14,608 bases of DNA, taken from positions 1 to 14,608 of the forward strand of contig JAHZCM010000035.1 of assembly GCA_019422905.1 (NCBI GenBank), given 5' to 3'. A model generated the notes under the pieces. The model was not told the origin of the DNA. It worked only from the letters and a program-made list of their open reading frames with translations, and searched no databases. Origin of the DNA: Oscillospiraceae bacterium (lineage in GTDB: Bacteria > Bacillota > Clostridia > Oscillospirales > Acutalibacteraceae). A program made the translations under genes and the position numbers. Shown here one piece after another: positions 5,775 to 12,636 of the stretch. The number at the start of each line of letters is the position of its first letter. Position 1 is the first letter of the stretch.

Positions 5775-8396
5775 TCATCGATAGCTTTCCAGTGTCTCGA
5801 GGATCAGCTTGATCTTTGCCGAGAGCTTCTCGCCGTTCGCCTTTACGCCGTCGATGACATTCTGCGGCGCCTTCGAAGTGAATTTCTCGTTCGCGAGCTT
5901 CGCGTTGACGTTGTCGAGCTGCTTCTGCGCGTTTGCGAGCTCCTTGTTGAGACGCGCAATTTCGGCGGCTTTGTCCACAAGGTCGTCCATCGGCAGGAGC
6001 GCCTTCGCGTCATCCGTCACGGCCGTGACCGCACCGGCGACCGTAAACCCGGCGCCGATCTCAACGTTCGAGCCGTAAGCGAGACGCGCGATGAACTCGC
6101 TGCCCTCGGTGTACGGCGCGGGCTGCGCCGTTTCAATATAGATGTGCGCCTTCTTCGAGGGCGGCACGTTCATTTCATTGCGGCGCACGCGGATTGCACG
6201 GATCACCGCCATGACCTTTTCCATGTCGGCGGCCTCCTGCGGGAACGAAAGTGCCGCGTTATATTCCGGCCACTTGGCGATAATCAGCGCATCGCCCTCG
6301 TGCGGGAGCGTCTGCCAGATTTCTTCCGTGATATACGGCATGAACGGATGCAGGAGCTTCAAGGTATTGCTCATGACCCAGACGAGCACGCGGCGCGCGC
6401 TGTCGGCGCTCTGCCCGTCCGCGCCGTTCATGCGGATTTTTGCAAGCTCGATGTACCAGTCGCAGAAATCATCCCAGATGAAGTCATACAGCTTGCTGAC
6501 CGCCATGCCGAGCTCAAATTTCTCAAGGTTTTCGGTGACCGCCGCCGTGACATTGTTGAAGCGGTTGAGAATCCACTTATCGCTCGTGAACGGCTTTTCG
6601 GGCAGCGTGCATTCGATGTCCTTGCCCTCGATATTCATCAAAATGAAGCGCGCGGCGTTCCAGATCTTGTTTGCGAAGTTGCGCGACGCCGCAACCTTCT
6701 CCTCCGAGAAACGCATGTCGTTTCCGGGGCTGTTGCCCGTGACGAGCGTGAAGCGCAGCGCGTCCGCGCCGTACTGGGCGATGACGTCCAGCGGATCGAC
6801 GCCGTTGCCGAGCGACTTCGACATCTTCCTGCCCTGCGCGTCGCGGATCCGGCCGTGGAAGAACACGGTCTTGAACGGGATCGCGTCCATATGCTCAAGG
6901 CCGGAGAAAATCATGCGCGCGACCCAGAAGAAGATGATGTCGTAGCCCGTGACGAGCGTATCCGTCGGGTAGAAATACTCGAGCTCCGGTGTCTTTTCCG
7001 GCCAGCCAAGTGTGGAGAACGGCCAGAGCGCGGAGGAAAACCACGTGTCGAGCGTGTCCTCATCGCGCTTCAAATGTGTGCCGCCGCACTTCGGGCAGAC
7101 CTTCGGCTCCGTTTCCGAAACGATCGTCTCGCCGCAGTCGCAGTACCATGCGGGAATCTGGTGGCCCCACCAGAGCTGGCGCGAAATGCACCAGTCCTTG
7201 ATGTTCTCCATCCAATTATAGTAGATTTTATCCATGCGGTCCGGAATAAAGCGGATTTCACCCTTTTTCACGACGTCCACCGCCGGCTTCGCAAGCGGCT
7301 CCATTTTTACGAACCACTGTGTCGAAACGCGCGGCTCGACGACTGTACCGCAGCGGTAGCAGGTGCCGACGTTGTGCTTGATCGGCTCAATCTTGATGAG
7401 GTAGCCGCCCGCGTCGAGATCCTGCACGATCTGCTTTCTCGCTTCAAGCGCAGGCATGCCCGCGTATTTGCCGCCGTTTTCGTTGATCACGCCGCCGTCG
7501 TCCATGATGTTGATGACCGGCAGCTTGTGGCGCAGGCCAACTTCGAAGTCGTTCGGGTCATGCGCCGGCGTGATCTTTACAACGCCGGTGCCGAAATCCT
7601 GCTCCACATACGTGTCCGCAATGATCGGGATTTCCTTGTCCACAAGCGGCAGGATCACCGTCTTGCCGACCAGCGCCTTATAGCGCTCGTCGTCCGGGTG
7701 CACCGCCACGGCGGTATCGCCCAGCATCGTCTCCGGACGCGTTGTGGCCAGCTCAATATAGCCCGTACCATCCGAAAGCGGATAGCGCAGGTGCCAGAAC
7801 GAGCCTTCCTTTTCCTCAAACTCGACCTCCGCATCGGAAATCGAGGTCTTGCAGTGCGGGCACCAGTTGATAATGCGCTCGCCGCGGTAAATCAAGCCCT
7901 TGTCGTACAGCTTTTTAAAAACGTGGTTGACGGCCTTGTTGCAGCCCTCGTCCATTGTGAAGCGCAAGCGGTCCCAGTCGCAGGAGGAGCCGAGCTTTTT
8001 GAGCTGCTCAACAATGCGTCCACCGTACTGATCCTTCCATGCCCATGCGCGCTCGAGGAACTTCTCGCGCCCAAGGTCCTCCTTGGAAATGCCCTCCTTG
8101 CGCATCGCCTCGACGATCTTCGCTTCCGTTGCGATCGACGCATGGTCGGTTCCCGGCAGCCAAAGCGCCGAATAGCCCTGCATCCTGCGCCAGCGGATCA
8201 GCGTGTCCTGCAGCGTCTCGTCCATCGCATGGCCGAGATGAAGCTGGCCTGTGATGTTCGGGGGCGGGATAACGATTGTATACGGTTTCTTTTTCGGGTC
8301 GACCTCGGCGTGGAAATACTTTCCCTTCATCCAGAAGTCGTAAATTCGGTCTTCAACCTCTTTCGGCTCGTAAGCCTTTGCAAGCTCTTTGGACAC
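5775..8396 (-). CDS. valS: Valine--tRNA ligase
   Basis: ValRS charges tRNA-Val with valine and edits misactivated threonine. The 873 residues show the class Ia layout: PPPNITGQLHLGHAMD with the HIGH-equivalent HLGH (53-56), the CP1 editing domain (about 180-400, including ATTRPETMLGDTAV and PAHDPNDFEVG), KMSKS (524-528), the anticodon-binding domain, and a C-terminal coiled coil rich in Lys, Asn and Glu (about 805-870). Cys pairs at 179/182, 346/349, 419/421 and 434/437 look zinc-binding, as in many bacterial ValRS. The start is a GTG at 8396 with GGAGGG about 9 nt upstream; the N-terminus MSKELAKAYEPKEVE fits the family. No T-box leader lies ahead of it. It is probably co-transcribed with folC. 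Confidence 0.97.
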   Translation of the reverse strand: MSKELAKAYEPKEVEDRIYDFWMKGKYFHAEVDPKKKPYTIVIPPPNITGQLHLGHAMDETLQDTLIRWRRMQGYSALWLPGTDHASIATEAKIVEAMRKEGISKEDLGREKFLERAWAWKDQYGGRIVEQLKKLGSSCDWDRLRFTMDEGCNKAVNHVFKKLYDKGLIYRGERIINWCPHCKTSISDAEVEFEEKEGSFWHLRYPLSDGTGYIELATTRPETMLGDTAVAVHPDDERYKALVGKTVILPLVDKEIPIIADTYVEQDFGTGVVKITPAHDPNDFEVGLRHKLPVINIMDDGGVINENGGKYAGMPALEARKQIVQDLDAGGYLIKIEPIKHNVGTCYRCGTVVEPRVSTQWFVKMEPLAKPAVDVVKKGEIRFIPDRMDKIYYNWMENIKDWCISRQLWWGHQIPAWYCDCGETIVSETEPKVCPKCGGTHLKRDEDTLDTWFSSALWPFSTLGWPEKTPELEYFYPTDTLVTGYDIIFFWVARMIFSGLEHMDAIPFKTVFFHGRIRDAQGRKMSKSLGNGVDPLDVIAQYGADALRFTLVTGNSPGNDMRFSEEKVAASRNFANKIWNAARFILMNIEGKDIECTLPEKPFTSDKWILNRFNNVTAAVTENLEKFELGMAVSKLYDFIWDDFCDWYIELAKIRMNGADGQSADSARRVLVWVMSNTLKLLHPFMPYITEEIWQTLPHEGDALIIAKWPEYNAALSFPQEAADMEKVMAVIRAIRVRRNEMNVPPSKKAHIYIETAQPAPYTEGSEFIARLAYGSNVEIGAGFTVAGAVTAVTDDAKALLPMDDLVDKAAEIARLNKELANAQKQLDNVNAKLANEKFTSKAPQNVIDGVKANGEKLSAKIKLILETLESYR

Positions 8397-8448
8397 CCTG
8401 CAATCCCTCCGTTATATCTATAAAAGTAAAATATCCTTCTAAATGTTC

Positions 8449-8477
8449 ATTATTGCATCTGCACGCATTTTTGTCAA
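8449..8477 (-). promoter_or_regulatory. Sigma-A promoter of valS-folC
   Basis: On the minus strand TTGACA (8477-8472), a 17-bp spacer and AATAAT (8454-8449) preceded by TGC form a strong promoter with an extended -10. The predicted start of transcription (about 8442) leaves only some 45 nt of leader before the GTG of valS, too short for a T-box riboswitch. Confidence 0.65.
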
Positions 8478-8524
8478 GTGCACGACACCCGGATGCGCCA
8501 TACTTTTTCTTTGCAGCCATTTCA

Positions 8525-8554
8525 AAAGGGTGGACGAAAAATCGCCCACCCTTT
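8525..8554 (-). terminator. Probable terminator of the TraX gene
   Basis: AAAGGGTGG (8525-8533) pairs with CCACCCTTT (8546-8554), followed inward by an A-C mismatch and a CG/CG pair around a 6-nt loop. On the minus strand the right side ends in TTTT. It lies about 105 bp after the TraX stop. The GGGTGG resembles a T-box antiterminator at first sight but lacks the ACCGCG half. The rest of 8397-8659 holds the valS promoter and nothing else I can identify. Confidence 0.5.
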
Positions 8555-8659
8555 CAATGCTACAGCCAGGCTCCAAAGAGCTCAATCAGAAGCCGCGGAT
8601 TTCAATATCGGCTAAATCCGTATCTTACGCCGAAAGAGACAACGGCAACGCTCCTCGCG

Positions 8660-9487
8660 TCAAACCGGGACAATGAATTTGAGCAGATAGAGCAGCAGCA
8701 AATGCGCCGGATAGATCACGTAAAACAGCCATTTATGGTATCCCATGCCCTTTTGCCCGTTGTAAAACGCAAGCAGGGCCACGCCAACAAGCGCGCCGAT
8801 CGTATCCGCGAATCGATAAACAGATCGGCCAAGCGGGTCCATCCATGCAAACGGATACTGCCCGAATCCGGAAAACTGCGCGTAAAATACATAGAATACC
8901 GCCACGATAAGCCCCAGCAAAACGATTTGGGTCCACTTATTTCTGTAAGAAAAGTAAGGCAGCAAGATAAAAAGGACGCCCAGACCTCCGTATTCCGTAC
9001 CGAGAAGCTCAGCTAAGAAAATGAAGCAAAGAATAAACACAAAAGAAACCCACGCCATGCCCCTGTCGCGAAAAAACGCATAGAGCCGACAGCAAATGGC
9101 GCCAATCAACAGGGTGAAAAATACATTGTGAAACGCAAAGAGCCGGAACCTGAACGCCATGTCGTGCATCGCCAGATTATAGGGAACCTCGGAAACAACG
9201 GCGAACAGGGCAAGCCGCAGTATGTAGTGCTTCGGGCTGTGCGTGACCCTGCAGCCCTGCGCAATACCGAACGCAAAAATCGGGAACGCAATTCGCCCCA
9301 CAGCGGGCAGCAGATTGCAAATCATGTAAGAGGTTTTCATATCCACCCCCAGATATTCGATATAGAAAATCTGGGGGAGAAGCACCTTGCTGGTATGGTC
9401 GATGATCATGGAGATTATTGCGATCCACTTTAGCTGGTTCCACGTCAGTTGAAAGCCTGATTTTTTGAATTCAATCGAGTTTTCCAT
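8660..9487 (-). CDS. TraX-family integral membrane protein
   Basis: This 275-residue membrane protein has about eight hydrophobic segments. The N-terminal WNQLKWIAIISMIIDHTSKVL, then GRIAFPIFAFGIAQG, VSEVPYNLA, FHNVFFTLLIG, GLGVLFILLPYF and the C-terminal YPAHLLLLYLL follow the TraX order. TraX of plasmid F acetylates the pilin N-terminus. Chromosomal Firmicutes members occur without conjugation genes, as here, and their substrate is unknown; the fold is related to membrane acyltransferases, so acylation of a cell-surface component is a reasonable guess only. The ATG at 9487 has AGGAGGG five bases upstream. It stands alone, with its own promoter and a weak terminator. Confidence 0.87.
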   Translation of the reverse strand: MENSIEFKKSGFQLTWNQLKWIAIISMIIDHTSKVLLPQIFYIEYLGVDMKTSYMICNLLPAVGRIAFPIFAFGIAQGCRVTHSPKHYILRLALFAVVSEVPYNLAMHDMAFRFRLFAFHNVFFTLLIGAICCRLYAFFRDRGMAWVSFVFILCFIFLAELLGTEYGGLGVLFILLPYFSYRNKWTQIVLLGLIVAVFYVFYAQFSGFGQYPFAWMDPLGRSVYRFADTIGALVGVALLAFYNGQKGMGYHKWLFYVIYPAHLLLLYLLKFIVPV

Positions 9488-9511
9488 AAACGCCCTCCTT
9501 TCATCACAAAT

Positions 9512-9540
9512 ACTATACTATATTTTTTAAATTCTGTAAA
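9512..9540 (-). promoter_or_regulatory. Sigma-A promoter of the TraX gene
   Basis: On the minus strand TTTACA (9540-9535), a 17-bp spacer and TATAGT (9517-9512) lie just ahead of the ribosome binding site, leaving a leader of roughly 20 nt. Confidence 0.6.
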
Positions 9541-9729
9541 CAGGTTTTGTCTAATTCGTTCAAATCCGTTGAACGTTTTGAAATTTAATGGTGCAAAATT
9601 TAGAAACTCAGCGTGTGTTCAGAGATAATTTTCTTGCCCGCCGGAAAGTTTCCGCCAGAAAACACCCGTCACAAAATGCCCACTCAAAAACTTTTTCCGG
9701 CAGGAAACAAAATTACATGTCAAGAGGGC
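9541..9729. other. Intergenic region with one inverted repeat
   Basis: This AT-rich region separates the divergent TraX and hydrolase promoters. The perfect 7-bp inverted repeat CGTTCAA-atccg-TTGAACG (9557-9575) lies 17 bp upstream of the TraX -35 and could be an operator. GCCGGAAA near 9650 and TTTCCGGC near 9700 are complementary over 8 bp. I find no gene here. Confidence 0.4.
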
Positions 9730-9758
9730 TTGCAAATTTGTAATCTTCATGTTATAAT
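9730..9758 (+). promoter_or_regulatory. Promoter of the NlpC/P60 hydrolase gene
   Basis: TTGCAA (9730-9735), a 17-bp spacer and the consensus TATAAT (9753-9758), preceded by TG-N, form a strong extended -10 promoter. The start of transcription is near 9765. A weaker alternative, TTGTAA (9768-9773), 18 bp and TATAGC (9792-9797), lies just downstream. Confidence 0.75.
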
Positions 9759-9785
9759 GTTACTAAATTGTAACCTATTTGTAAT
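9739..9785 (+). promoter_or_regulatory. Two WalR (YycF) boxes on the hydrolase promoter
   Basis: TGTAAT-CTTCA-TGTTAT (9739-9755) and TGTAAC-CTATT-TGTAAT (9769-9785) both match TGTWAH-N5-TGTWAH exactly. Their starts are 30 bp apart, close to three helical turns, so both would face the same side of the DNA. The first covers the -35/-10 spacer and part of the -10; the second lies just after the start of transcription. The WalRK system controls peptidoglycan hydrolase genes in Firmicutes, which fits this target. The position predicts repression if the main promoter is the one used. Confidence 0.65.
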
Positions 9786-9838
9786 TTTGAGTATAGCTCT
9801 ATCGAATACAAAATCTTTTTGCAACGGAGGAAATGTAA

Positions 9839-11680
9839 ATGCAAACAGTGAAGAAAACGACGCGCATTGCGGCGGCCATCCTGCTTGCCGTGCTGATCGC
9901 GGCCTGCAGCATTGTTCTGCCCGGCATGACGACAACCGCAAGCGCTGCGAGTAGCAGCCTGACCTCTATCGGCCTTGCCGAGCACGTTCTGAAAGCGTAT
10001 CGCGAGGGCTGGGTATATTCCTACGGCGCATACGGCGATTTTAACTCCAACGGCGTGCGTGCAACGGATTGCAGCGGCCTGATCTATTCCTACCTTTGCT
10101 GGGTGGATGACAGCAGCAATATCAAGCCAAACTGGAACTACCCCCGCACGTTCACCGCGCACGCAAACGCTTCCAGCCTTTCCGGCTCTATCGACACGAT
10201 TCCGCGCACGCACGGCCTGATCGTCACAATCGCGAATTATGATCACGTGGGCGTCTATGTCGGCAACGGTAAGGTCATTGACAACAGCACCTGGGGCGTC
10301 AATATGCGTTACGAATCCGTCAAAACCAACGGCTGGATCAAGTGGCATAAGCTCGACTGTATTACATATCCGACGACCGGCTGGTACAAGTTTGACGGCG
10401 ACTACTTTTACTATGAAAACGGCGAGTATAACATCAACACGACCCGCACGATTGATGGTGTGACCTCTACGTTCGGCTGTGACGGCGTTTCGGACAAGTC
10501 CCCCTCAAACGCCTCCAACAGCGGTTACGGCAGCTCCACGTCTGATTTTAACGCAAAGACGACGGCCGGCGTCCGCCTGCGCGAAGGCCCCGGCCTCAAT
10601 TACAACACGCTCACCGTTTTGGCTGAGGGCACCTCGGTTAACGTCACAAGCACCAAGAATGCCGAATGGTATGCGGTGACGACGGGCTCCGGCCAGAAAG
10701 GGTACGTTTACTCAGAGTATCTCAAGCTTACCGGCAGCGTAACGGAGGAACCGGGGAATTCCGGCGCAGCGGAGGAACCGGTCACCGCCTCCGGTGAGGC
10801 CGCAAAGACGACGACCGGCGTTCATCTGCGCAGCGGCAGAGGTACAAATTACAGCTCGCTCGGCGTGATTTCCGGCGGTACAGCCATTACGGTTACGGAT
10901 AAGAGCGACAGCAGTTGGTACGGTGTCACCGTGAACGGCAAGAGCGGCTACATGTTCAGCGAATACATTAAGCTCGACAGCAGCTCCAATTCGGGCAGCA
11001 GTTCGAGCAGCGGCTCCGGCAGCGCCGCTGTCAGTGAAGCGGCAAAGACCACGGCGGATGTCCATCTGCGCAGCGGCAAGGGCACAAACTACAGCTCCAA
11101 GGGCGTTATCGCGAGCGGCACGGCCATCACGGTTACGGACATGAGCGACAGCAGTTGGTATGGCGTCACCGTGAACGGCAAGAGCGGCTATATGTTCAGC
11201 GAATACATCAAGCTCGACAGCAGCTCCAATTCGGGCAGCAGCTCAGGCAGCACGACGGAAGATCCGTCTGCATCCGAGTCCACTGCGGCAAAGACCACGA
11301 CCGACGTTCATCTGCGCAGCGGCAGAGGTACAAATTACAGCTCGCTCGGCGTGATTTCCGGCGGCACGGCGATCACCGTCACGGACAGAAGCGACAGCGC
11401 GTGGTACGGCGTCACCGTGAACGGCAAGAGCGGCTATATGTTCAGCCAGTACATCAAGCTGGACGGCAGCACTTCCGGCACAGGCTCCGTCGCCGTCGGA
11501 GATACGATGACAACCACGGCTTACCTCAATCTGCGCAAGGGTGCGGGTACCGACACCTCCGTGCTGCTCGTGATTCCCGAGGGTGGAAAGGTCGCCGTTG
11601 TGGAAAAGACAAGCGCCGAATGGTATAAGGTCACCTACGGCGGACAGACCGGTTACGTTTCCACCAGCTACGTCCGGTAA
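9839..11680 (+). CDS. Secreted NlpC/P60 peptidoglycan hydrolase with five SH3 domains
   Basis: This 613-residue exported enzyme probably cuts stem peptides of peptidoglycan. A signal peptide (about 1-36) ends with TASA-AS. The catalytic domain (about 44-175) shows Cys78 in ATDCSGLIYSY and His136 in YDHVGVYVGNGKVID. Residues about 181-214 (GWYKFDGDYFYYENGEY...) resemble a cell-wall-binding repeat. Bacterial SH3 domains follow at about 238-297, 321-379, 401-459, 483-541 and 557-613, joined by Ser/Gly-rich linkers. Here the catalytic domain is N-terminal. IAAC at 20-23 resembles a lipobox, but the hydrophobic stretch continues past it and a signal peptidase I site follows, so secretion seems likelier than lipid anchoring. 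GGAGG lies 8 nt before the ATG. It is a single gene with two hairpins downstream. Confidence 0.92.
   Translation: MQTVKKTTRIAAAILLAVLIAACSIVLPGMTTTASAASSSLTSIGLAEHVLKAYREGWVYSYGAYGDFNSNGVRATDCSGLIYSYLCWVDDSSNIKPNWNYPRTFTAHANASSLSGSIDTIPRTHGLIVTIANYDHVGVYVGNGKVIDNSTWGVNMRYESVKTNGWIKWHKLDCITYPTTGWYKFDGDYFYYENGEYNINTTRTIDGVTSTFGCDGVSDKSPSNASNSGYGSSTSDFNAKTTAGVRLREGPGLNYNTLTVLAEGTSVNVTSTKNAEWYAVTTGSGQKGYVYSEYLKLTGSVTEEPGNSGAAEEPVTASGEAAKTTTGVHLRSGRGTNYSSLGVISGGTAITVTDKSDSSWYGVTVNGKSGYMFSEYIKLDSSSNSGSSSSSGSGSAAVSEAAKTTADVHLRSGKGTNYSSKGVIASGTAITVTDMSDSSWYGVTVNGKSGYMFSEYIKLDSSSNSGSSSGSTTEDPSASESTAAKTTTDVHLRSGRGTNYSSLGVISGGTAITVTDRSDSAWYGVTVNGKSGYMFSQYIKLDGSTSGTGSVAVGDTMTTTAYLNLRKGAGTDTSVLLVIPEGGKVAVVEKTSAEWYKVTYGGQTGYVSTSYVR
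10799..11469 (+). repeat. Three near-identical SH3-domain repeats within the hydrolase gene
   Basis: Units beginning at 10799, 11039 and 11285 (periods 240 and 246 bp) encode SH3 domains 2-4. Copies 2 and 4 share 59 identical bases (10820-10878 and 11306-11364). Copies 2 and 3 share long stretches including the linker (SSSNSGSS). Domains 1 and 5 are clearly diverged. This is recent internal duplication or gene conversion. Confidence 0.88.
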
Positions 11681-11703
11681 TTTTAAATCAGCGTTTTAAC
11701 ATC

Positions 11704-11755
11704 GTAAGCGGTGCAAGGTTTTCTACTTCCTCCTTGCACCGCTTACTTGGCTTTT
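11704..11755 (+). terminator. Strong hairpin after the hydrolase gene
   Basis: A perfect 15-bp stem (11704-11718 with 11732-11746) around a 13-nt loop begins 23 bp after the stop. The T-rich tail is broken (TTGGCTTTT), so it may act mainly as an mRNA-stabilising hairpin with partial termination. Confidence 0.6.
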
Positions 11756-11781
11756 ACCAGCTTTTTACAGATATTTACCAA

Positions 11782-11822
11782 AGCAGTCTGAATCTTAAAG
11801 GATCCAGACTGCTCTCTTTTTA
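11782..11822 (+). terminator. Second terminator after the hydrolase gene
   Basis: AGCAGTCTG (11782-11790) pairs with CAGACTGCT (11805-11813), extended inward by ATC/GAT after one mismatch, with a 6-nt loop. CTCTTTTT follows directly. This is the better intrinsic terminator of the pair. Confidence 0.75.
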
Positions 11823-12048
11823 AGACCTGCGATCTTAATTTCCGTTATGATTTTAAACGCACATCAATTATTCCGGATTTCTATAACACCTCCTCCATAT
11901 GGGCAATGGCTAACCGTATCATGCGGAACACCGGCGCCTTTTTTATACTTCTACTCCACGCATTTATACGTCGCGTACTCAGAGAACAAGCCGATAAACG
12001 CTTCTCCTGTTCTCTGCTCCGTTCATGGGGTACAAGCTTTAAATAGAA
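11823..12048. other. AT-rich intergenic stretch, no supported gene
   Basis: Two overlapping plus-strand frames are open here: 11847-12056 (69 codons) and another ending at 12046, whose ATG-led part from 11906 is 46 codons. Neither has a ribosome binding site, a promoter or a recognisable protein pattern. Base composition is lower in GC than the flanking core genes. It could be a decayed gene or foreign DNA; I cannot tell which. Confidence 0.35.
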
Positions 12049-12444
12049 TCACCTAAGAGCATTCTTTGCTTCATACAGCCATTCAATACTTTTGGATACA
12101 AGGACAATTAAAGTTCCGACAAAAACAATATACGATAAAGCTGTCAGGAAGCTATGATATGCTACCGGAAGCATATATTCATCTCCAAGAAGCCATCTCG
12201 TAAGAAAAGATACTTTTTCAGGACTTAGTGTTGTCTGTCCTGTCTTCAGAAGCAATTTTGAATAATCCGTCTGAAGTATCAGCGCAAGCCCAAAGCAAAC
12301 AGCCGGTATAGGGAGAGTCAAGGATGATAGCTCAACAACAGATTTTTCGGATACTTTTTTCTTATATAGCCATAGACAAACAGCAGATATACTCCCAGCA
12401 GAAAAGCATATAAAAAACACCGCATTTCGGGCACCTCCTACCAT
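12049..12444 (-). CDS. Hypothetical small membrane protein
   Basis: I do not recognise this 131-residue protein. It has three hydrophobic segments likely to span the membrane: about 8-27 (AVFFICFSAGSISAVCLWLY), 41-58 (LTLPIPAVCFGLALILQT), and 100-118 (FLTALSYIVFVGTLIVLVS). A polar loop lies between the second and third. Local GC is roughly 35-40%, well below the neighbouring genes. A good promoter upstream and AGGA about 11 nt before the ATG support expression. A stronger AGGAGG inside the gene sits six bases before an out-of-frame ATG (35-codon frame MRCFLYAF...), so the 5' end deserves care: either the start is weak or a frameshift has occurred. It stands alone. Confidence 0.6.
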   Translation of the reverse strand: MVGGARNAVFFICFSAGSISAVCLWLYKKKVSEKSVVELSSLTLPIPAVCFGLALILQTDYSKLLLKTGQTTLSPEKVSFLTRWLLGDEYMLPVAYHSFLTALSYIVFVGTLIVLVSKSIEWLYEAKNALR

Positions 12445-12482
12445 ATAAGTTATTCCTATCCATCGAATTATTTCTTGATTTC

Positions 12483-12510
12483 ATTATATCATATCGCTGA
12501 TTACTTACAA
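12483..12510 (-). promoter_or_regulatory. Promoter of the hypothetical membrane protein gene
   Basis: On the minus strand TTGTAA (12510-12505), a 16-bp spacer and the consensus TATAAT (12488-12483) preceded by TG-N form an extended -10 promoter. The leader to the ATG at 12444 would be about 30 nt. Confidence 0.6.
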
Positions 12511-12585
12511 GCATTTTCTAGAAATATTTCTTACTTTAATTTATAATTTTGTTTGTTTTTATAAAAATGATTCTGCTATATATCA

Positions 12586-12624
12586 AAAGGCCTGTAAATG
12601 CACACGAAGCATCTACAGGCCTTT
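12586..12624 (-). terminator. Terminator of the right-hand operon
   Basis: AAAGGCCTGTA (12586-12596) pairs with TACAGGCCTTT (12614-12624), extended inward by ATGC/GCAT after one mismatch. On the minus strand it begins 12 nt after the isomerase-like gene's stop and ends in TTTT, a short but usable U-tract. Confidence 0.7.
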
Positions 12625-12636
12625 CAAAACAATGAA

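Noticed and set aside
5709..8423. 904-codon plus-strand open frame opposite valS
   Set aside because: It is the antisense shadow of valS: rich in Arg, Val and His, without domains or a ribosome binding site. High third-position GC keeps antisense frames open.
8525..8554. AGGGTGG near valS as a T-box antiterminator
   Set aside because: The conserved ACCGCG half is missing and the element lies upstream of the valS promoter; it is better explained as the hairpin after the TraX gene.
9555..9575. GTTCAAATCC as the T-arm of a tRNA gene
   Set aside because: The flanking bases do not form a T-stem, and no acceptor, D or anticodon arm can be drawn.
9899..9907. Lipobox IAAC making the hydrolase a lipoprotein
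   Set aside because: The hydrophobic segment continues past the cysteine and a good signal peptidase I site (ASA-AS) follows near residue 36; secretion is more likely, though not certain.
11847..12056. 69-codon plus-strand open frame after the hydrolase terminators
   Set aside because: No ribosome binding site, no promoter and no recognisable protein features; a second frame in the same stretch is equally open.
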